Shown: positions 34,384 through 43,007, numbered from the stretch's first letter. The stretch is DNA of 64,000 nucleotides from an uncultured Shinella sp. (GCF_946479415.1 NZ_CAMLFY010000011.1:1-64000); one strand, 5' to 3'. Notes: a model not told the origin generated them from the letters alone. Numbers and translations: made by a program.

Positions 34384-35028
34384 ATGTCCAATGAAGGTAT
34401 TCTTGCCCGCCTCGGGCGCGTTATTGCCGGTGTCGTCAACAATGCGGTCGATGCCGCCGAGACATCCAATCCGATCGCAGTCGCGCAGCAGGCGGTGCGG
34501 GAAATCGGCGCGATCGCCGAGGAAGCACGCACCGCGCTCGGTGTTTCCATGGCGGCAGGTCACCGGCTGAAGGCAAAGGCGGAAGATCTCGACGCGGAAA
34601 TCCGCGACCTCGACGAAAAGATCAAGGTCGGGCTGGAAAGTGGCCGCGAAGATCTTGCCCGCGCCGCCACCGGCGTCCAGATCGATCTGGAAGCCCAGCG
34701 GGACGCGCTGTCGAAGGCCATTCTGGAAAATGCCGGCGAGGTCGCCGAGGCGGAAGCCACGTTGCGCAGCATCGCTTCTGCGCGCGCCGACGCCATGAAG
34801 CGGCTGGATGATGCCAAACGCGTCGAGCGTGCAGCGCCGCAGGCGGCAACACCCTCCCAGCGCAACGACCAGCGTCTTGCCGATGCCCTCCAGGCGGTGG
34901 AACGTGTCACCGGCGTGCCATCGAAGCCTGCAATGGAAGGCACGGCGGAAGTCGAAGAACTTGGCCGTCTGCAACGTCAAAAGGCAATAGAGGCACGTCT
35001 CAACGCTTTCAAACAGGGTGAGCGATAA
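34384..35028 (+). CDS. pspA: PspA/IM30 (Vipp1)-family protein
   Basis: 214 residues from the ATG at 34384, which has AAGGAGG 5 bases upstream. It is nearly all helical: an amphipathic N-terminus (ILARLGRVIAGVVNNAVDAAE), then long coiled coils with an Ala/Glu/Lys heptad pattern, as in PspA/Vipp1 proteins that bind and protect damaged membranes. The open frame continues upstream through a TnpB-like segment, so a longer fused form cannot be excluded. It overlaps the following YqiJ-like gene by one base, giving the conserved PspA-YqiJ-flotillin arrangement linked to envelope stress. Confidence 0.85.
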   Translation: MSNEGILARLGRVIAGVVNNAVDAAETSNPIAVAQQAVREIGAIAEEARTALGVSMAAGHRLKAKAEDLDAEIRDLDEKIKVGLESGREDLARAATGVQIDLEAQRDALSKAILENAGEVAEAEATLRSIASARADAMKRLDDAKRVERAAPQAATPSQRNDQRLADALQAVERVTGVPSKPAMEGTAEVEELGRLQRQKAIEARLNAFKQGER

Positions 35029-35684
35029 TGGATTCCATCGTCCAGCCGGGCACTGCCCCCTTCTGGATCGCCCTCATGACGGTCGCGGGCCTCGGCCTTG
35101 TCGAGCTCATTTCCGTCCTGATGGGCGCGTCCGCGTCGGGACTGATCGACGACGGTCTCGACTTCAACGGACCGGGCGACGCGGAGTCGGGCCTGCTTGG
35201 CGGATGGATGTCCTGGTTGAATGCCGGCGGCGTGCCGATCCTCGTGCTCGCCGTCATCCTGCTCTCCGCCTTCGCAGCGGCCGGCTTTGCGATCCAGTCG
35301 ATCATCTCCCATTTCCGCGATCCGCTACCGCTTTACGCCGCGGCTACCGGCGCGGTCGCCGTCGCGATACCGGTGACGCGCTGGTCGAGCCGTGGTCTTG
35401 CCCGCATCATTCCGCGCGATGAAACGAGCGTGCAGGAGCAGGCCGATTTCATCGGCCTCATCGGCACCGTGACGCTCGGCCCCCTCGATCAGGGGCATCC
35501 CGGTACGGTGCGCATCAAGGACCGCTACGACAACATTCATACGCTGCGTGCCCAGGCAGAACCGGGCTACGTCATGGAGACCGGCACGCTCGTGCTGATC
35601 GTCGACGGAGCGAACGGTCTCTTCAAGGCCATTCCGGCGCCTGCGGCTTTCAATGACGACAACCATTCCAGCAACGGAGGCTGA
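35028..35684 (+). CDS. YqiJ-like inner-membrane protein with C-terminal OB-like domain
   Basis: 218 residues. Two or three hydrophobic spans (about residues 10-32, 64-92 and 102-117) precede a soluble C-terminal domain beginning near FIGLIGTVTLGPLDQGHPG, a beta-rich OB/NfeD-type module. YqiJ proteins are encoded directly before flotillin (YqiK) and are thought to act with it in membrane organisation, similar to NfeD with stomatins. The start codon overlaps the pspA stop and the gene lies 6 bases before the flotillin gene, so all three are translated together. Confidence 0.8.
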   Translation: MDSIVQPGTAPFWIALMTVAGLGLVELISVLMGASASGLIDDGLDFNGPGDAESGLLGGWMSWLNAGGVPILVLAVILLSAFAAAGFAIQSIISHFRDPLPLYAAATGAVAVAIPVTRWSSRGLARIIPRDETSVQEQADFIGLIGTVTLGPLDQGHPGTVRIKDRYDNIHTLRAQAEPGYVMETGTLVLIVDGANGLFKAIPAPAAFNDDNHSSNGG

Positions 35685-35690
35685 ACACTC

Positions 35691-37367
35691 ATGGATTTCC
35701 TCTCTGTAGGGCTTATTGCCGGGGTCATCGTGACGGCGATCGTCGTCATCGGCATTATCATGACGTCCCTTTACACTCGCGCCACACGCGACAAAGCCTA
35801 TGTACGCACGGGTCTGGGCGGAAAGAAGGTCGTGCTGGACGGCGGTTCGGTCATCCTGCCGATCTTCCACTCCTATTCCTGGGTATCGCTGAGCACGCTC
35901 CGCCTCGAGGTCAAGCGCGCGGAAAATGAATCGCTGATCACCAAAGACCGCATGCGCGCCGATATCACCGCCGAGTTCTATGTGCGCGTGAAGCCGGACT
36001 CGGAAAACATCGCGCTTGCCGCCCAGACGCTCGGCGACCGCACCAACGACGCCGATGCGCTGAAAACCCTCGTCGAAGCGAAATTCGTCGACGGTCTGCG
36101 CTCCGTTGCCGCCACCATGTCCCTGCGCGATCTTCAGGAGCAGCGCGCCGAGTTCGTCAAGTCGGTGCAGGCAGCCGTCGCCCACGACTTGCAATCGAAT
36201 GGTCTCGAGCTTGAGTCCGTATCGCTGACCCGTCTGGACCAGACCGATATCAAACATTTCAACCCGAACAACAGCTTCGACGCCGAAGGCCTGACGGCGC
36301 TGACGAAGATCACGGAAGAGCGCAAACGCGAGCGCAACCAGATCGTGCGCGACAACGAAGTGGAGATCGCCACCAAGGACCGCGAAGCCTCGCTGCGTCG
36401 CCTGACCATCGAGCGCGAGCAGCGTGACGCGGAGCTGACGCAGGAACGCGATATCGCCAACAAGACGGCGGAAACCCGCGCGGAGGCCGCCAAAGCCGAA
36501 CAGCTCGCCCGCCTTAGCGAGGAAACTGCTCGCCTCGACACCGAAAAGGGTATTGCCGAGCGCGACTCCCAGGCCCGTCAGGCCCGTGAAACCGCCCGCA
36601 TCGATGCCGAGCGCGGCATTGCCGAGCGTGAGGCCGAAGCCCGCCGCGTAACGGAAACCGCCCGCATCGACGCTGCGATTGCCGTGGCCGAGAAGAGCGA
36701 GCAGGAACAGGCTGCGCGCGCCAAGGCGGACGAAGCCAAGGCTTCGGCCATCACCGCCGAAGAACAGGTGACGACGGCCCGGGAAGTCGAGATCGCCGAG
36801 CGTTCCAAGCGCATCGCCGTCATCGACGCCCGCAAGGACGCCGAGCAAGCCGCGACCGCCATCACCGTCAAGGCGGAAGCCGAGCGCCAGGCCGCCGAAA
36901 ACCTCGCGGCCGCCATCAAGATCCAGGCTGAAGCGGATGCGGAAGCCGCCAAGATCAAGGCGAGCGGCGTCATCGAGCTCGGTGAGGCTGAGGCCAAGGC
37001 CGAACGCGCGCTCAACGAAGCCCGCAATGCGCTTTCGGCCAGCATCATCGAATTCGAACTTGCCCGCGCCCGCGTCGCGATCATCCCGCAGGCGCTGGAA
37101 CAGGCCATGAAGCCGATCGAGAAGATTTCCGATATTCGTATCTTCAGCGCGGGCGGACTTGCCGGTGCCCTTGGCGGCAATGGTGGTGACGCCTCGGGGA
37201 ATGCGGTCGGCGATCTCAGCAGCCAGCTTCTCAGCTTCACCGCCCAAAAACCCATCCTTGACGAGATTCTCGCTCAGGCCGGCTTCAGGGGAACGGATCC
37301 GACGCAGGCGTTGCTCGCCGCGTCGCTCGGTAATGCCTCGGCAAAAACGGCCGGCGACATCGATTGA
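35691..37367 (+). CDS. Flotillin/YqiK-family SPFH protein
   Basis: 558 residues: an N-terminal membrane anchor (LIAGVIVTAIVVIGIIMTSL, residues 8-27), an SPFH/band 7 domain to about residue 210 (KKVVLDGGSVILPIFHSYSW, DITAEFYVRV), then a very long Ala/Glu/Arg coiled coil to about 460 with repeated TARIDAERGIAER-type units. A short Gly-rich and hydrophobic tail ends the protein. Flotillins scaffold ordered membrane domains. The coiled-coil repeats are internally similar. Last gene of the PspA-YqiJ-flotillin operon, followed by a strong terminator. Confidence 0.9.
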   Translation: MDFLSVGLIAGVIVTAIVVIGIIMTSLYTRATRDKAYVRTGLGGKKVVLDGGSVILPIFHSYSWVSLSTLRLEVKRAENESLITKDRMRADITAEFYVRVKPDSENIALAAQTLGDRTNDADALKTLVEAKFVDGLRSVAATMSLRDLQEQRAEFVKSVQAAVAHDLQSNGLELESVSLTRLDQTDIKHFNPNNSFDAEGLTALTKITEERKRERNQIVRDNEVEIATKDREASLRRLTIEREQRDAELTQERDIANKTAETRAEAAKAEQLARLSEETARLDTEKGIAERDSQARQARETARIDAERGIAEREAEARRVTETARIDAAIAVAEKSEQEQAARAKADEAKASAITAEEQVTTAREVEIAERSKRIAVIDARKDAEQAATAITVKAEAERQAAENLAAAIKIQAEADAEAAKIKASGVIELGEAEAKAERALNEARNALSASIIEFELARARVAIIPQALEQAMKPIEKISDIRIFSAGGLAGALGGNGGDASGNAVGDLSSQLLSFTAQKPILDEILAQAGFRGTDPTQALLAASLGNASAKTAGDID

Positions 37368-37379
37368 CTTGTAAAATAT

Positions 37380-37417
37380 GCAAGGCCGCCGGGCAAACCG
37401 GCGGCCTTGCTGTTTTT
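37380..37417 (+). terminator. Strong Rho-independent terminator after the flotillin gene
   Basis: GCAAGGCCGCCGG (37380-37392) and CCGGCGGCCTTGC (37398-37410) make a perfect 13-bp stem with a 5-nt loop, followed by TGTTTTT. Confidence 0.9.
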
Positions 37418-37459
37418 CGAGCGACGCCGTTTTGCGAAACACCCGATCGCATACGACTA

Positions 37460-37975
37460 TCAAAACGCCTCGGGGCGTCCGATCTGGTCCTCCAGCATTT
37501 TGCGCGCGCGGTTGACACGGCTTTTCACCGTGCCGATCTCGCATCGGCAAAGCCGGGCCGTGTCGATGTAGCTGACACCCATGGCGACAAGGAGCAAAGT
37601 GCGGCGTGAAGATGCGGGGATACGGCCGAGAGCGGACCGCAGCTCGACGCGGCGGACCGCCCATTCCTGCGGCGCGCTGACGATGACACGGTCGAGCACA
37701 TCGTCCTCGAGCCCGACACTCTCTCTGCAACGGCGGCGATACTCCGTATTGAATGTGTTGCGCATGATCGTGAAGAGCCAGGAGCGCAACCGCGTCTCCG
37801 GCCGAAACTGATGCGCCGAGCGGAGTGCTCGCATCACTGTTTCCTGGATGAGGTCGTCCCGATCGCTTGGTGACCGGGTGAGCTGGCGCGCAAAACGGCC
37901 AAGGGCGGGCAGCAATGCCTCTATATCGGCATGCATCGCCAGTGCCTGGGCGTCAGCCGGTCGGGGCGTATCCAT
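37460..37975 (-). CDS. ECF-type RNA polymerase sigma factor
   Basis: 171 residues with region 2 (PALGRFARQLTRSPSDRDDLIQETVMRAL... SWLFTIMRNTF) and region 4 (ALGRIPASSRRTLLLVAMGVSYIDTARLCRCEIGTVKSRVNRAR). Start at 37975 is supported by GGAGG 6 bases upstream; ATGs further up add no sigma sequence. No anti-sigma gene adjoins. The sequence is of the EcfG-like small sigma type common in Rhizobiales. Nearby HisKA_2 kinase and stress genes fit a role in general stress control, but no PhyR or NepR gene is present here. Confidence 0.85.
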   Translation of the reverse strand: MDTPRPADAQALAMHADIEALLPALGRFARQLTRSPSDRDDLIQETVMRALRSAHQFRPETRLRSWLFTIMRNTFNTEYRRRCRESVGLEDDVLDRVIVSAPQEWAVRRVELRSALGRIPASSRRTLLLVAMGVSYIDTARLCRCEIGTVKSRVNRARKMLEDQIGRPEAF

Positions 37976-38020
37976 GCGTTCCTCCATTTCCGGAAGAACG
38001 TGACGCCGCCCGAGAGGTTG

Positions 38021-38038
38021 CCGTACGCTTTCGTACGG
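38021..38038. promoter_or_regulatory. Inverted repeat upstream of the sigma factor gene
   Basis: CCGTACG-CTTT-CGTACGG is a perfect 7-bp inverted repeat in the region shared by the minus-strand sigma gene and the plus-strand DUF6894 gene, 46 bases from the sigma start. It may be an operator or a leader hairpin. Confidence 0.35.
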
Positions 38039-38111
38039 AAGCCGCATGGAGCACGGAACATTTGCCCGCTTTGCTGGTCCGCACCGCACGCAGCAGGCAA
38101 TCGAGGCGCCG

Positions 38112-38342
38112 ATGACCCATTACTTCTTTCACATCCGCAGCCGGAGCGAACGGATAGAGGACCTGGAAGGCGGAGATTTCGACACGGTGAATGCGGCAAT
38201 CGCAGAAGCACGGCTCGCCGCCCGCGAAATCCTTGCAGACGACTTGCGCAAGGGGCAGATGGACGAAGCGCGCCTGTTCGAAATCGTCGATAGCGGAGGG
38301 CGAGTCGTTGCTTGCCTGCCGTTCAGCGATGTCCTGACCTAG
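38112..38342 (+). CDS. DUF6894-family small protein
   Basis: 76 residues starting MTHYFFHIRSRSERIEDLEG, with the DFDTVNAAIAEARLAAREIL helix and a DSGGRVVACLPF end: the pattern of DUF6894 proteins, which are common and multi-copy in Rhizobiales. Function unknown. A second member lies at 41647-41895. The start at 38112 is chosen because the family begins with M-x-x-Y-(F/Y)-F; an upstream ATG at 38046 adds an unrelated leader. It overlaps the end of the convergent Crp/Fnr gene by four bases. Confidence 0.75.
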   Translation: MTHYFFHIRSRSERIEDLEGGDFDTVNAAIAEARLAAREILADDLRKGQMDEARLFEIVDSGGRVVACLPFSDVLT

Positions 38343-39061
38343 TCGCCCGTCATCGGCCCGATAAGGCGTTCGTATTCCTTTTCGCATTCGCCGTAGGCAT
38401 CGCGCGCAAATGCCTCGAGTCCGGCCCTGTCGCGTACGATCACGATGCCGCGTTCGGAGTAGATCAGCTTCTTCCCTTCCAGCACGTGAAGTGCCGTCGT
38501 GACGCTTGGGCGCCGGACGGCGAGCATGATCGACAGGAATTCGTGCGTCAGACTGATATCCGCGCCGTCCGCCCGATCGTGACACATCAGGATCCAGCGC
38601 GCGAGCCGCTCGTCGATATGGTGTACGACATTGGATAGCGCCGTATAGGCATGCTGGACGGCGAGCGCCTGCGTATAGCGGGCGAAAAACCCCTGCACGT
38701 CGCGATCTTCCGCAAGCACGGTCTTCAACACTGAAACCGGAAGGCGATAGGCCTCACCCTGCATTTGCATGAAGACGGAGAAAGGATCGACATCCGTATC
38801 GAGGATCGTGGAGGTGGGACACATTCCATCCCTGCCGATGACCCCGATCTCGGTATGCTGCCCTTCGGGAGAGCGCACGACCACCGATGCAATGCCGCTT
38901 TCGAAGAAGTAGGCGTGCTCCATCGCCTGGTGAGGAGACGACAGCTGGAAGGAACGCGGAAGTTCCACCCATTCCAGTTGAGGGGCGAACCTTTCCAGAC
39001 TGTTTTCCGGCAAACGCCGAAGCAGGTTGTTCCGAAACCTGCCCTGCCAAACGTCTGCCAT
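38339..39061 (-). CDS. Crp/Fnr-family transcriptional regulator
   Basis: About 240 residues. An N-terminal cyclic-nucleotide-binding-like beta barrel (QLEWVELPRSFQLSS, ASVVVRSPEGQHTEIGVIGRDG) is followed by a C-terminal winged helix (DISLTHEFLSIMLAVRRPSVTTALHVLEGKKLI). No cysteine cluster typical of Fnr is visible, so it does not look like an iron-sulfur oxygen sensor, and the cAMP-contact residues of Crp are not evident. Very similar in layout to the next regulator, suggesting tandem duplication. The start is uncertain: 39061 gives a normal N-terminus but has only a weak ribosome-binding site; the frame is open to 39139. Confidence 0.83.
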   Translation of the reverse strand: MADVWQGRFRNNLLRRLPENSLERFAPQLEWVELPRSFQLSSPHQAMEHAYFFESGIASVVVRSPEGQHTEIGVIGRDGMCPTSTILDTDVDPFSVFMQMQGEAYRLPVSVLKTVLAEDRDVQGFFARYTQALAVQHAYTALSNVVHHIDERLARWILMCHDRADGADISLTHEFLSIMLAVRRPSVTTALHVLEGKKLIYSERGIVIVRDRAGLEAFARDAYGECEKEYERLIGPMTGD

Positions 39062-39212
39062 CCAATAACAATCCCAAGCGGTTCGGTGACCGCATATGTG
39101 CCAGCGGCGACGGTCTTCCTGAAGTCGATGGTCGTCCATCTATGATCATAAAATCAGCGAGACAACCCGTGCGGAGGCGTCGGTACGGTAGCGGACAGAC
39201 GCGGGTGCTGTT

Positions 39213-39911
39213 CTAAGCTGCGCATTTGAAAAGACGGGCATATTCCCGCTCGCTTCCGCCATAGGCATCAGCCGCGAACGCTTCCAGCGCAGCACGGTCG
39301 CGCACGATAATGGTTCCGCGGTGCGCGTAGATGAAGCCGTGGCCTTCGAGCACGTGAAGGGCGTTCGTCACGCTCGCGCGACGCACCGCCAGCATGATCG
39401 CCAGGAACTCGTGCGTCAGGGCCAGCCGGTCGCCATCCAGCCGGTCGTGGCACATCAATATCCAGCGCGCGAGACGCTCATCGACGGAGTGTACGGCATG
39501 CGAAAGCGCACTGAAGGCGATCTGGCTGGAAAAGGCATGTGCCCAGCGCAGCATGACGCTTCGCATGGCGGGACGGTCATCCATAAGCTGAACGAGGTCC
39601 TCCCTTGGAAGGCGCCAACCGCGTCCCGTGACCTGTATGACGGTCCGGTAAGGGTTGCGATCAGCCCCCAAAATGGCCGAGGCCGGCGACATGCCTTCCC
39701 GTCCGATGACACCGATTTCCGCCTGGTTGCCCTCAGGTGAAACCACGACGGTGGATATGATGCCGGCAACGGGGAAATAACAGTGAATGGCCGGTGTGCC
39801 GGGCATGGAGAGTTCCAGCCCCTGCGGAAGCTCCATCTCCAGCAGATGCGGAAACAGGAACGCCTGGTCGTCCCGCGCAAGTGCCGCCAGAAGCTGGTTT
39901 TGCATGATCAT
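39213..39911 (-). CDS. Crp/Fnr-family transcriptional regulator (second copy)
   Basis: 232 residues from the ATG at 39911, which has GAGGAG about 7 bases upstream. Same plan as the neighbouring regulator: effector barrel with VVVSPEGNQAEIGVIGREG and a C-terminal winged helix LALTHEFLAIMLAVRRASVTNALHVLEG. The shared blocks SVDERLARWILMCHDR and (I/V)IVRDRA(A/G)LEAFA make the two clear paralogues. These belong to the stand-alone Crp-like group frequent in rhizobia, whose signals are unknown. Confidence 0.83.
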   Translation of the reverse strand: MIMQNQLLAALARDDQAFLFPHLLEMELPQGLELSMPGTPAIHCYFPVAGIISTVVVSPEGNQAEIGVIGREGMSPASAILGADRNPYRTVIQVTGRGWRLPREDLVQLMDDRPAMRSVMLRWAHAFSSQIAFSALSHAVHSVDERLARWILMCHDRLDGDRLALTHEFLAIMLAVRRASVTNALHVLEGHGFIYAHRGTIIVRDRAALEAFAADAYGGSEREYARLFKCAA

Positions 39912-40098
39912 GGCTCGGCTCCTCGCCGCGCGTCTTCGAAGAGGACGATATAGTGCGCCACTCCGAAAAGGCGACGTTCTGGCCACCAGTTCTCAGCCTC
40001 CCAATCGCGTACGGTAATTGACCGAAGTCTGACGGCCTCACGAATGGGTGGACAGGCGCCGGTCTGCGGATAAGATTGCCGAAGCATTGAGGGGACGG

Positions 40099-41640
40099 AT
40101 GGTGCTGCGAGGGCTGAACCTCCAATTCACGCTGGCAAAAGCAGCCGCGATGATCATCGTGGCGATGTTCGTTTCGCTGCTTCTCATGCTTGGCCTGTGG
40201 CTCAACACGAGCTATCGGGATGCGGTCCGCCGCACCGAGGAACGGGCAATCGCGGCCTCCAAGATCGTTGCGACCAACGCATCGCTCATCGATTCCGTCG
40301 CGCGCCAGGCCCTGCAGCGCATCGATGAAACGCTTGGCGAGAACCTGGTGCCGCCGATATCCGACACTGTGCGCAATATCAACGAGGCGGTTGCCGACCT
40401 GCCGGGCCAGGTGAAGGCCTATGTGGTCGATGAAAAGGGCCTGACCCTTTACTCCACCGACCCGATGATCAAGCCGATCAGCATCATCGACCGTCCCTAT
40501 TTCTCGGAGCTGGCCAAGGGCGCCCGGCAGCATATTTCCAGCCTCCTGATCAGCCGCCTGAACGGCGAGCAGATCTTTGCCTTCAGCCGCAGGCTGGAGC
40601 GGAACGGCCGGTTCGCCGGTGCGGCCGTCGTGTCCTTCGAGGTCAAGGTTCTCCGCGAGGTCTGGGAAGCCGTCGATCTCGGACCGAACTCGACCGTCAG
40701 CTTCATTCGGTCGGATGGCCAGCTCGTCGCCCGTTATCCGCTTGCCGAAGGCCCGCTCGACATGAGCAACTACGTGCTTTTCACGGATTATCTCCGCAAA
40801 GCTCCGGCCGGCACCTATGACGCGATCTCGCCCGTCGATGGCGCGCATCGCGTCGTCGCCTATCGGACCGTCGATGACACAGGGCTTATCGCACTGGCCT
40901 CGGCCGATTACGATTTCGGGATCCAGCGATTCTGGCGCGATGTCGCGGTGGCGATTTCCGTGTTGATCCTCGCCAGCATCAGCCTTCTGGCCGCCGGGCA
41001 GTGGATACGGCACCTCCGGCAGCGTGACGCGGCACAGTCGCAATTGCTCCGGAATGCACTTGCCGACAACCAATTGCTGCTTCGCGAGGTTCACCACCGC
41101 GTCAAGAACAACCTCCAAGCCGTCCAGAGCATCATCCAGCTCCAGCGCCTGCCGGCGGACATCCAGCAAGCGCTGGGCGAGCGGATTTCCTCGATGGTCG
41201 CGGTCCATGAGCAGATTTACCGGCACGACGAATTCGCCCGGCTGCGTGCGCGCGACCTGTTGACTTCGGTGGTGGAAAAACTGGTGACGGCCTATGGCGC
41301 GCCTGTCAGCGTCGATTATGACATCGACGAGATCACCGTTACGGCCGACAACGCGACGCCGCTAGCACTGCTGACCAGCGAAATCATCACGAACATCCTG
41401 AAATATGCCTTTCCGGACAGGCACCAGGGACGGATTTCCATTGCGCTCAAGGGCATCGGAGGACGCCGCGTCCGCCTGACGATCCGCGACGATGGCATCG
41501 GCTTTGATCCGCAGACCGTGCATCAAGGCATGGGAAGCCGGCTTATCAAAGGGGTTGTCCACCAATTGAACGGCACATTTACCATCGACGGGAGCGAGGG
41601 AACGACCTTCACCGCAGAATTTGAGGTCGCCGATCTCTGA
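40099..41640 (+). CDS. Membrane sensor histidine kinase, HisKA_2/HATPase type
   Basis: 513 residues. Two membrane spans (about 15-38 and 286-308) enclose a periplasmic Cache-like sensor (SLIDSVARQALQRIDETL, then MIKPISIIDRPYFSELAKG, then SSLLISRLNGEQIFAFSRR). The cytoplasmic part has the HisKA_2 phospho-acceptor LLREVHHRVKNNLQAVQSII and an ATPase domain with TSEIITNILKYAFPD, DDGIGFD and GMGSRLIKG. Such kinases often feed PhyR-type or single-receiver stress pathways in Alphaproteobacteria. Start at 40099 has GAGGGGA upstream; a GTG at 40048 is the alternative. No partner regulator is adjacent. Confidence 0.88.
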   Translation: MVLRGLNLQFTLAKAAAMIIVAMFVSLLLMLGLWLNTSYRDAVRRTEERAIAASKIVATNASLIDSVARQALQRIDETLGENLVPPISDTVRNINEAVADLPGQVKAYVVDEKGLTLYSTDPMIKPISIIDRPYFSELAKGARQHISSLLISRLNGEQIFAFSRRLERNGRFAGAAVVSFEVKVLREVWEAVDLGPNSTVSFIRSDGQLVARYPLAEGPLDMSNYVLFTDYLRKAPAGTYDAISPVDGAHRVVAYRTVDDTGLIALASADYDFGIQRFWRDVAVAISVLILASISLLAAGQWIRHLRQRDAAQSQLLRNALADNQLLLREVHHRVKNNLQAVQSIIQLQRLPADIQQALGERISSMVAVHEQIYRHDEFARLRARDLLTSVVEKLVTAYGAPVSVDYDIDEITVTADNATPLALLTSEIITNILKYAFPDRHQGRISIALKGIGGRRVRLTIRDDGIGFDPQTVHQGMGSRLIKGVVHQLNGTFTIDGSEGTTFTAEFEVADL

Positions 41641-41646
41641 AGCCTG

Positions 41647-41895
41647 TCAAAGCTGTTGTGCGCCGTGAGGTATGGCCTCGAGAACGAGACGAAATGTCAG
41701 GATCGGCACACGATTGGCGTCCTGTAGCTCCACCGATATGCTGTCGATCGGCTCGTTGGGGAGGCCGTCGATCGCCATCTCCGCAAGAAGCGTCCTGGCC
41801 TCTTCCTTCGCCCGGGCCAGATCGGGAAACTCGAAACCGCGATCCGGCTGGAGCACACCATCCTGATCCTGGATCTTGAAATAATACCGCTCCAT
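41647..41895 (-). CDS. DUF6894-family small protein (second copy)
   Basis: 82 residues starting MERYYFKIQDQDGVLQPDRG, with the FPDLARAKEEARTLLAEMAIDGLP helix and a final beta segment VPILTFRLVLEA: the same family as the protein at 38112-38342. GGAGG lies 8 bases before the start at 41895. Convergent with the sensor kinase gene, 6 bases away. Function unknown. Confidence 0.75.
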   Translation of the reverse strand: MERYYFKIQDQDGVLQPDRGFEFPDLARAKEEARTLLAEMAIDGLPNEPIDSISVELQDANRVPILTFRLVLEAIPHGAQQL

Positions 41896-41989
41896 ATCGC
41901 CGCCTCCACGCCTTTGGCTGATCAATGGAGTTGGGCACCAAACGTTCCACGCCGTTCAAAGGACAGCGTTTGGAACACCTCTAACAGCG

Positions 41990-42532
41990 TTAGATCGGCT
42001 TGCTGAGATAGCGGGACCCTCGCACCGCAAAGCGCCACGGGTGGTCGACAGCCTTGCTGATGCCGATGCGGACACCACTTATTGAAGGAACGGGTTCGAA
42101 CGGCGGGCTTAGGGAGAAAGGGGATGCAAGACCGGAAAGTCCGTTCATGCTGCCCGTGACGCCGAGTGCCTTGCACAGATTGCCTGGCCCGGCGCAAAGC
42201 TTGCGGATCGCCGTCACCCCGCGGCGCGCCATCATTTCGTCGAGCCCGTCCGTTGGTTCCAGCGCGCGAATGAGCACCGCACTGCCCCGCTCGCAGACGA
42301 AATTCAGGCACCAATGCAGACCGTAGGAGCGATAGACATAAACCCTGCCCGGCTCGCCGAACATGGCGGCATTTGCAGGCGTTTGTCCGCGAAAACTGTG
42401 AGAAGCCGCGTCATCCTGGCGATAGGCCTCGGTTTCCACGATGAGCCCGCCAATGCCATCGACCAGCAGGCAGGCTCCGAGGAGTTCAGCCGCAACCAAA
42501 ACAGCGTCCCGCGCGAAGAAACTCTCATCCAT
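41990..42532 (-). CDS. mpg: DNA-3-methyladenine glycosylase (Mpg/AAG family)
   Basis: 180 residues, the bacterial length of the family. Landmarks: LIVETEAYRQDDAASHSFRGQTPANAAMFG with the catalytic glutamate, VYVYRSYGLHWCLN, VLIRALEPTDG and KLCAGPGNLCKALGVTGSMNG. It removes alkylated purines such as 3-methyladenine from DNA to start base excision repair. Single gene without evident operon partners. Start at 42532 is the only well-placed ATG before the conserved block. Confidence 0.92.
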   Translation of the reverse strand: MDESFFARDAVLVAAELLGACLLVDGIGGLIVETEAYRQDDAASHSFRGQTPANAAMFGEPGRVYVYRSYGLHWCLNFVCERGSAVLIRALEPTDGLDEMMARRGVTAIRKLCAGPGNLCKALGVTGSMNGLSGLASPFSLSPPFEPVPSISGVRIGISKAVDHPWRFAVRGSRYLSKPI

Positions 42533-42740
42533 TCTGCTGGCCTGCTCCTGCCCACCGAGGCACTAAAGAGCCGGCCGGTCCTCCGAAGCCGACGCTTGTG
42601 CGTGATCTCGGCAGCTTTACTGTAAAGCGATCCACCTGAACATCGTCGCCCGCCACCGATGGCGCGGCATCGCCGGACGCAACGCTCGCGCAAGGAATTT
42701 GCTTCAGATTTCGCAACCAATGTTTTGCAGGAGAAATGCC

Positions 42741-42956
42741 TTGGACGCACAAACGGGTGTCTTCACATCGAGCACGGAACGCGCAGCGTGGATTATCGCC
42801 GCACGGCACCTGGCCCGCGGTCAGAAGGACCCGGTTCTGATGATCGTCGAGGGCATCGAGGAAGAGCGCAGACGGTGTGTCGAACTGCTCCAGGCTGCGA
42901 CCGGCGAGAGCGCGGACATTCCCACCTTCATCGCCGATCCCGATCAGCAATGGTGA
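42741..42956 (+). CDS. Hypothetical small protein
   Basis: 71 residues from the TTG at 42741, which has AGGAG 7 bases upstream; an ATG at 42699 adds 14 residues but lacks a ribosome-binding site. The product contains a helix STERAAWIIAARHLARGQKD, then VLMIVEGIEEERRRCVELLQA, and no known domain that I recognise. Mostly helical and acidic at the C-terminus. Coding is supported by the site and sequence bias but not by homology. Confidence 0.5.
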   Translation: MDAQTGVFTSSTERAAWIIAARHLARGQKDPVLMIVEGIEEERRRCVELLQAATGESADIPTFIADPDQQW

Positions 42957-43007
42957 TTGGCCGGTAGCGCCTATAGCCAAATCCAACGACCGACATTGGT
43001 CACGCCT

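Noticed and set aside
35325..37730. An 801-codon minus-strand open frame
   Set aside because: Antisense to yqiJ and flotillin; Gly/Arg-rich low-complexity product, a mirror of the coiled-coil repeats.
38046..41990. EcfG-type promoters (GGAAC-N16/17-CGTT) in the stress block
   Set aside because: Isolated GGAAC words occur, but no properly spaced CGTT partner was found before the candidate genes.
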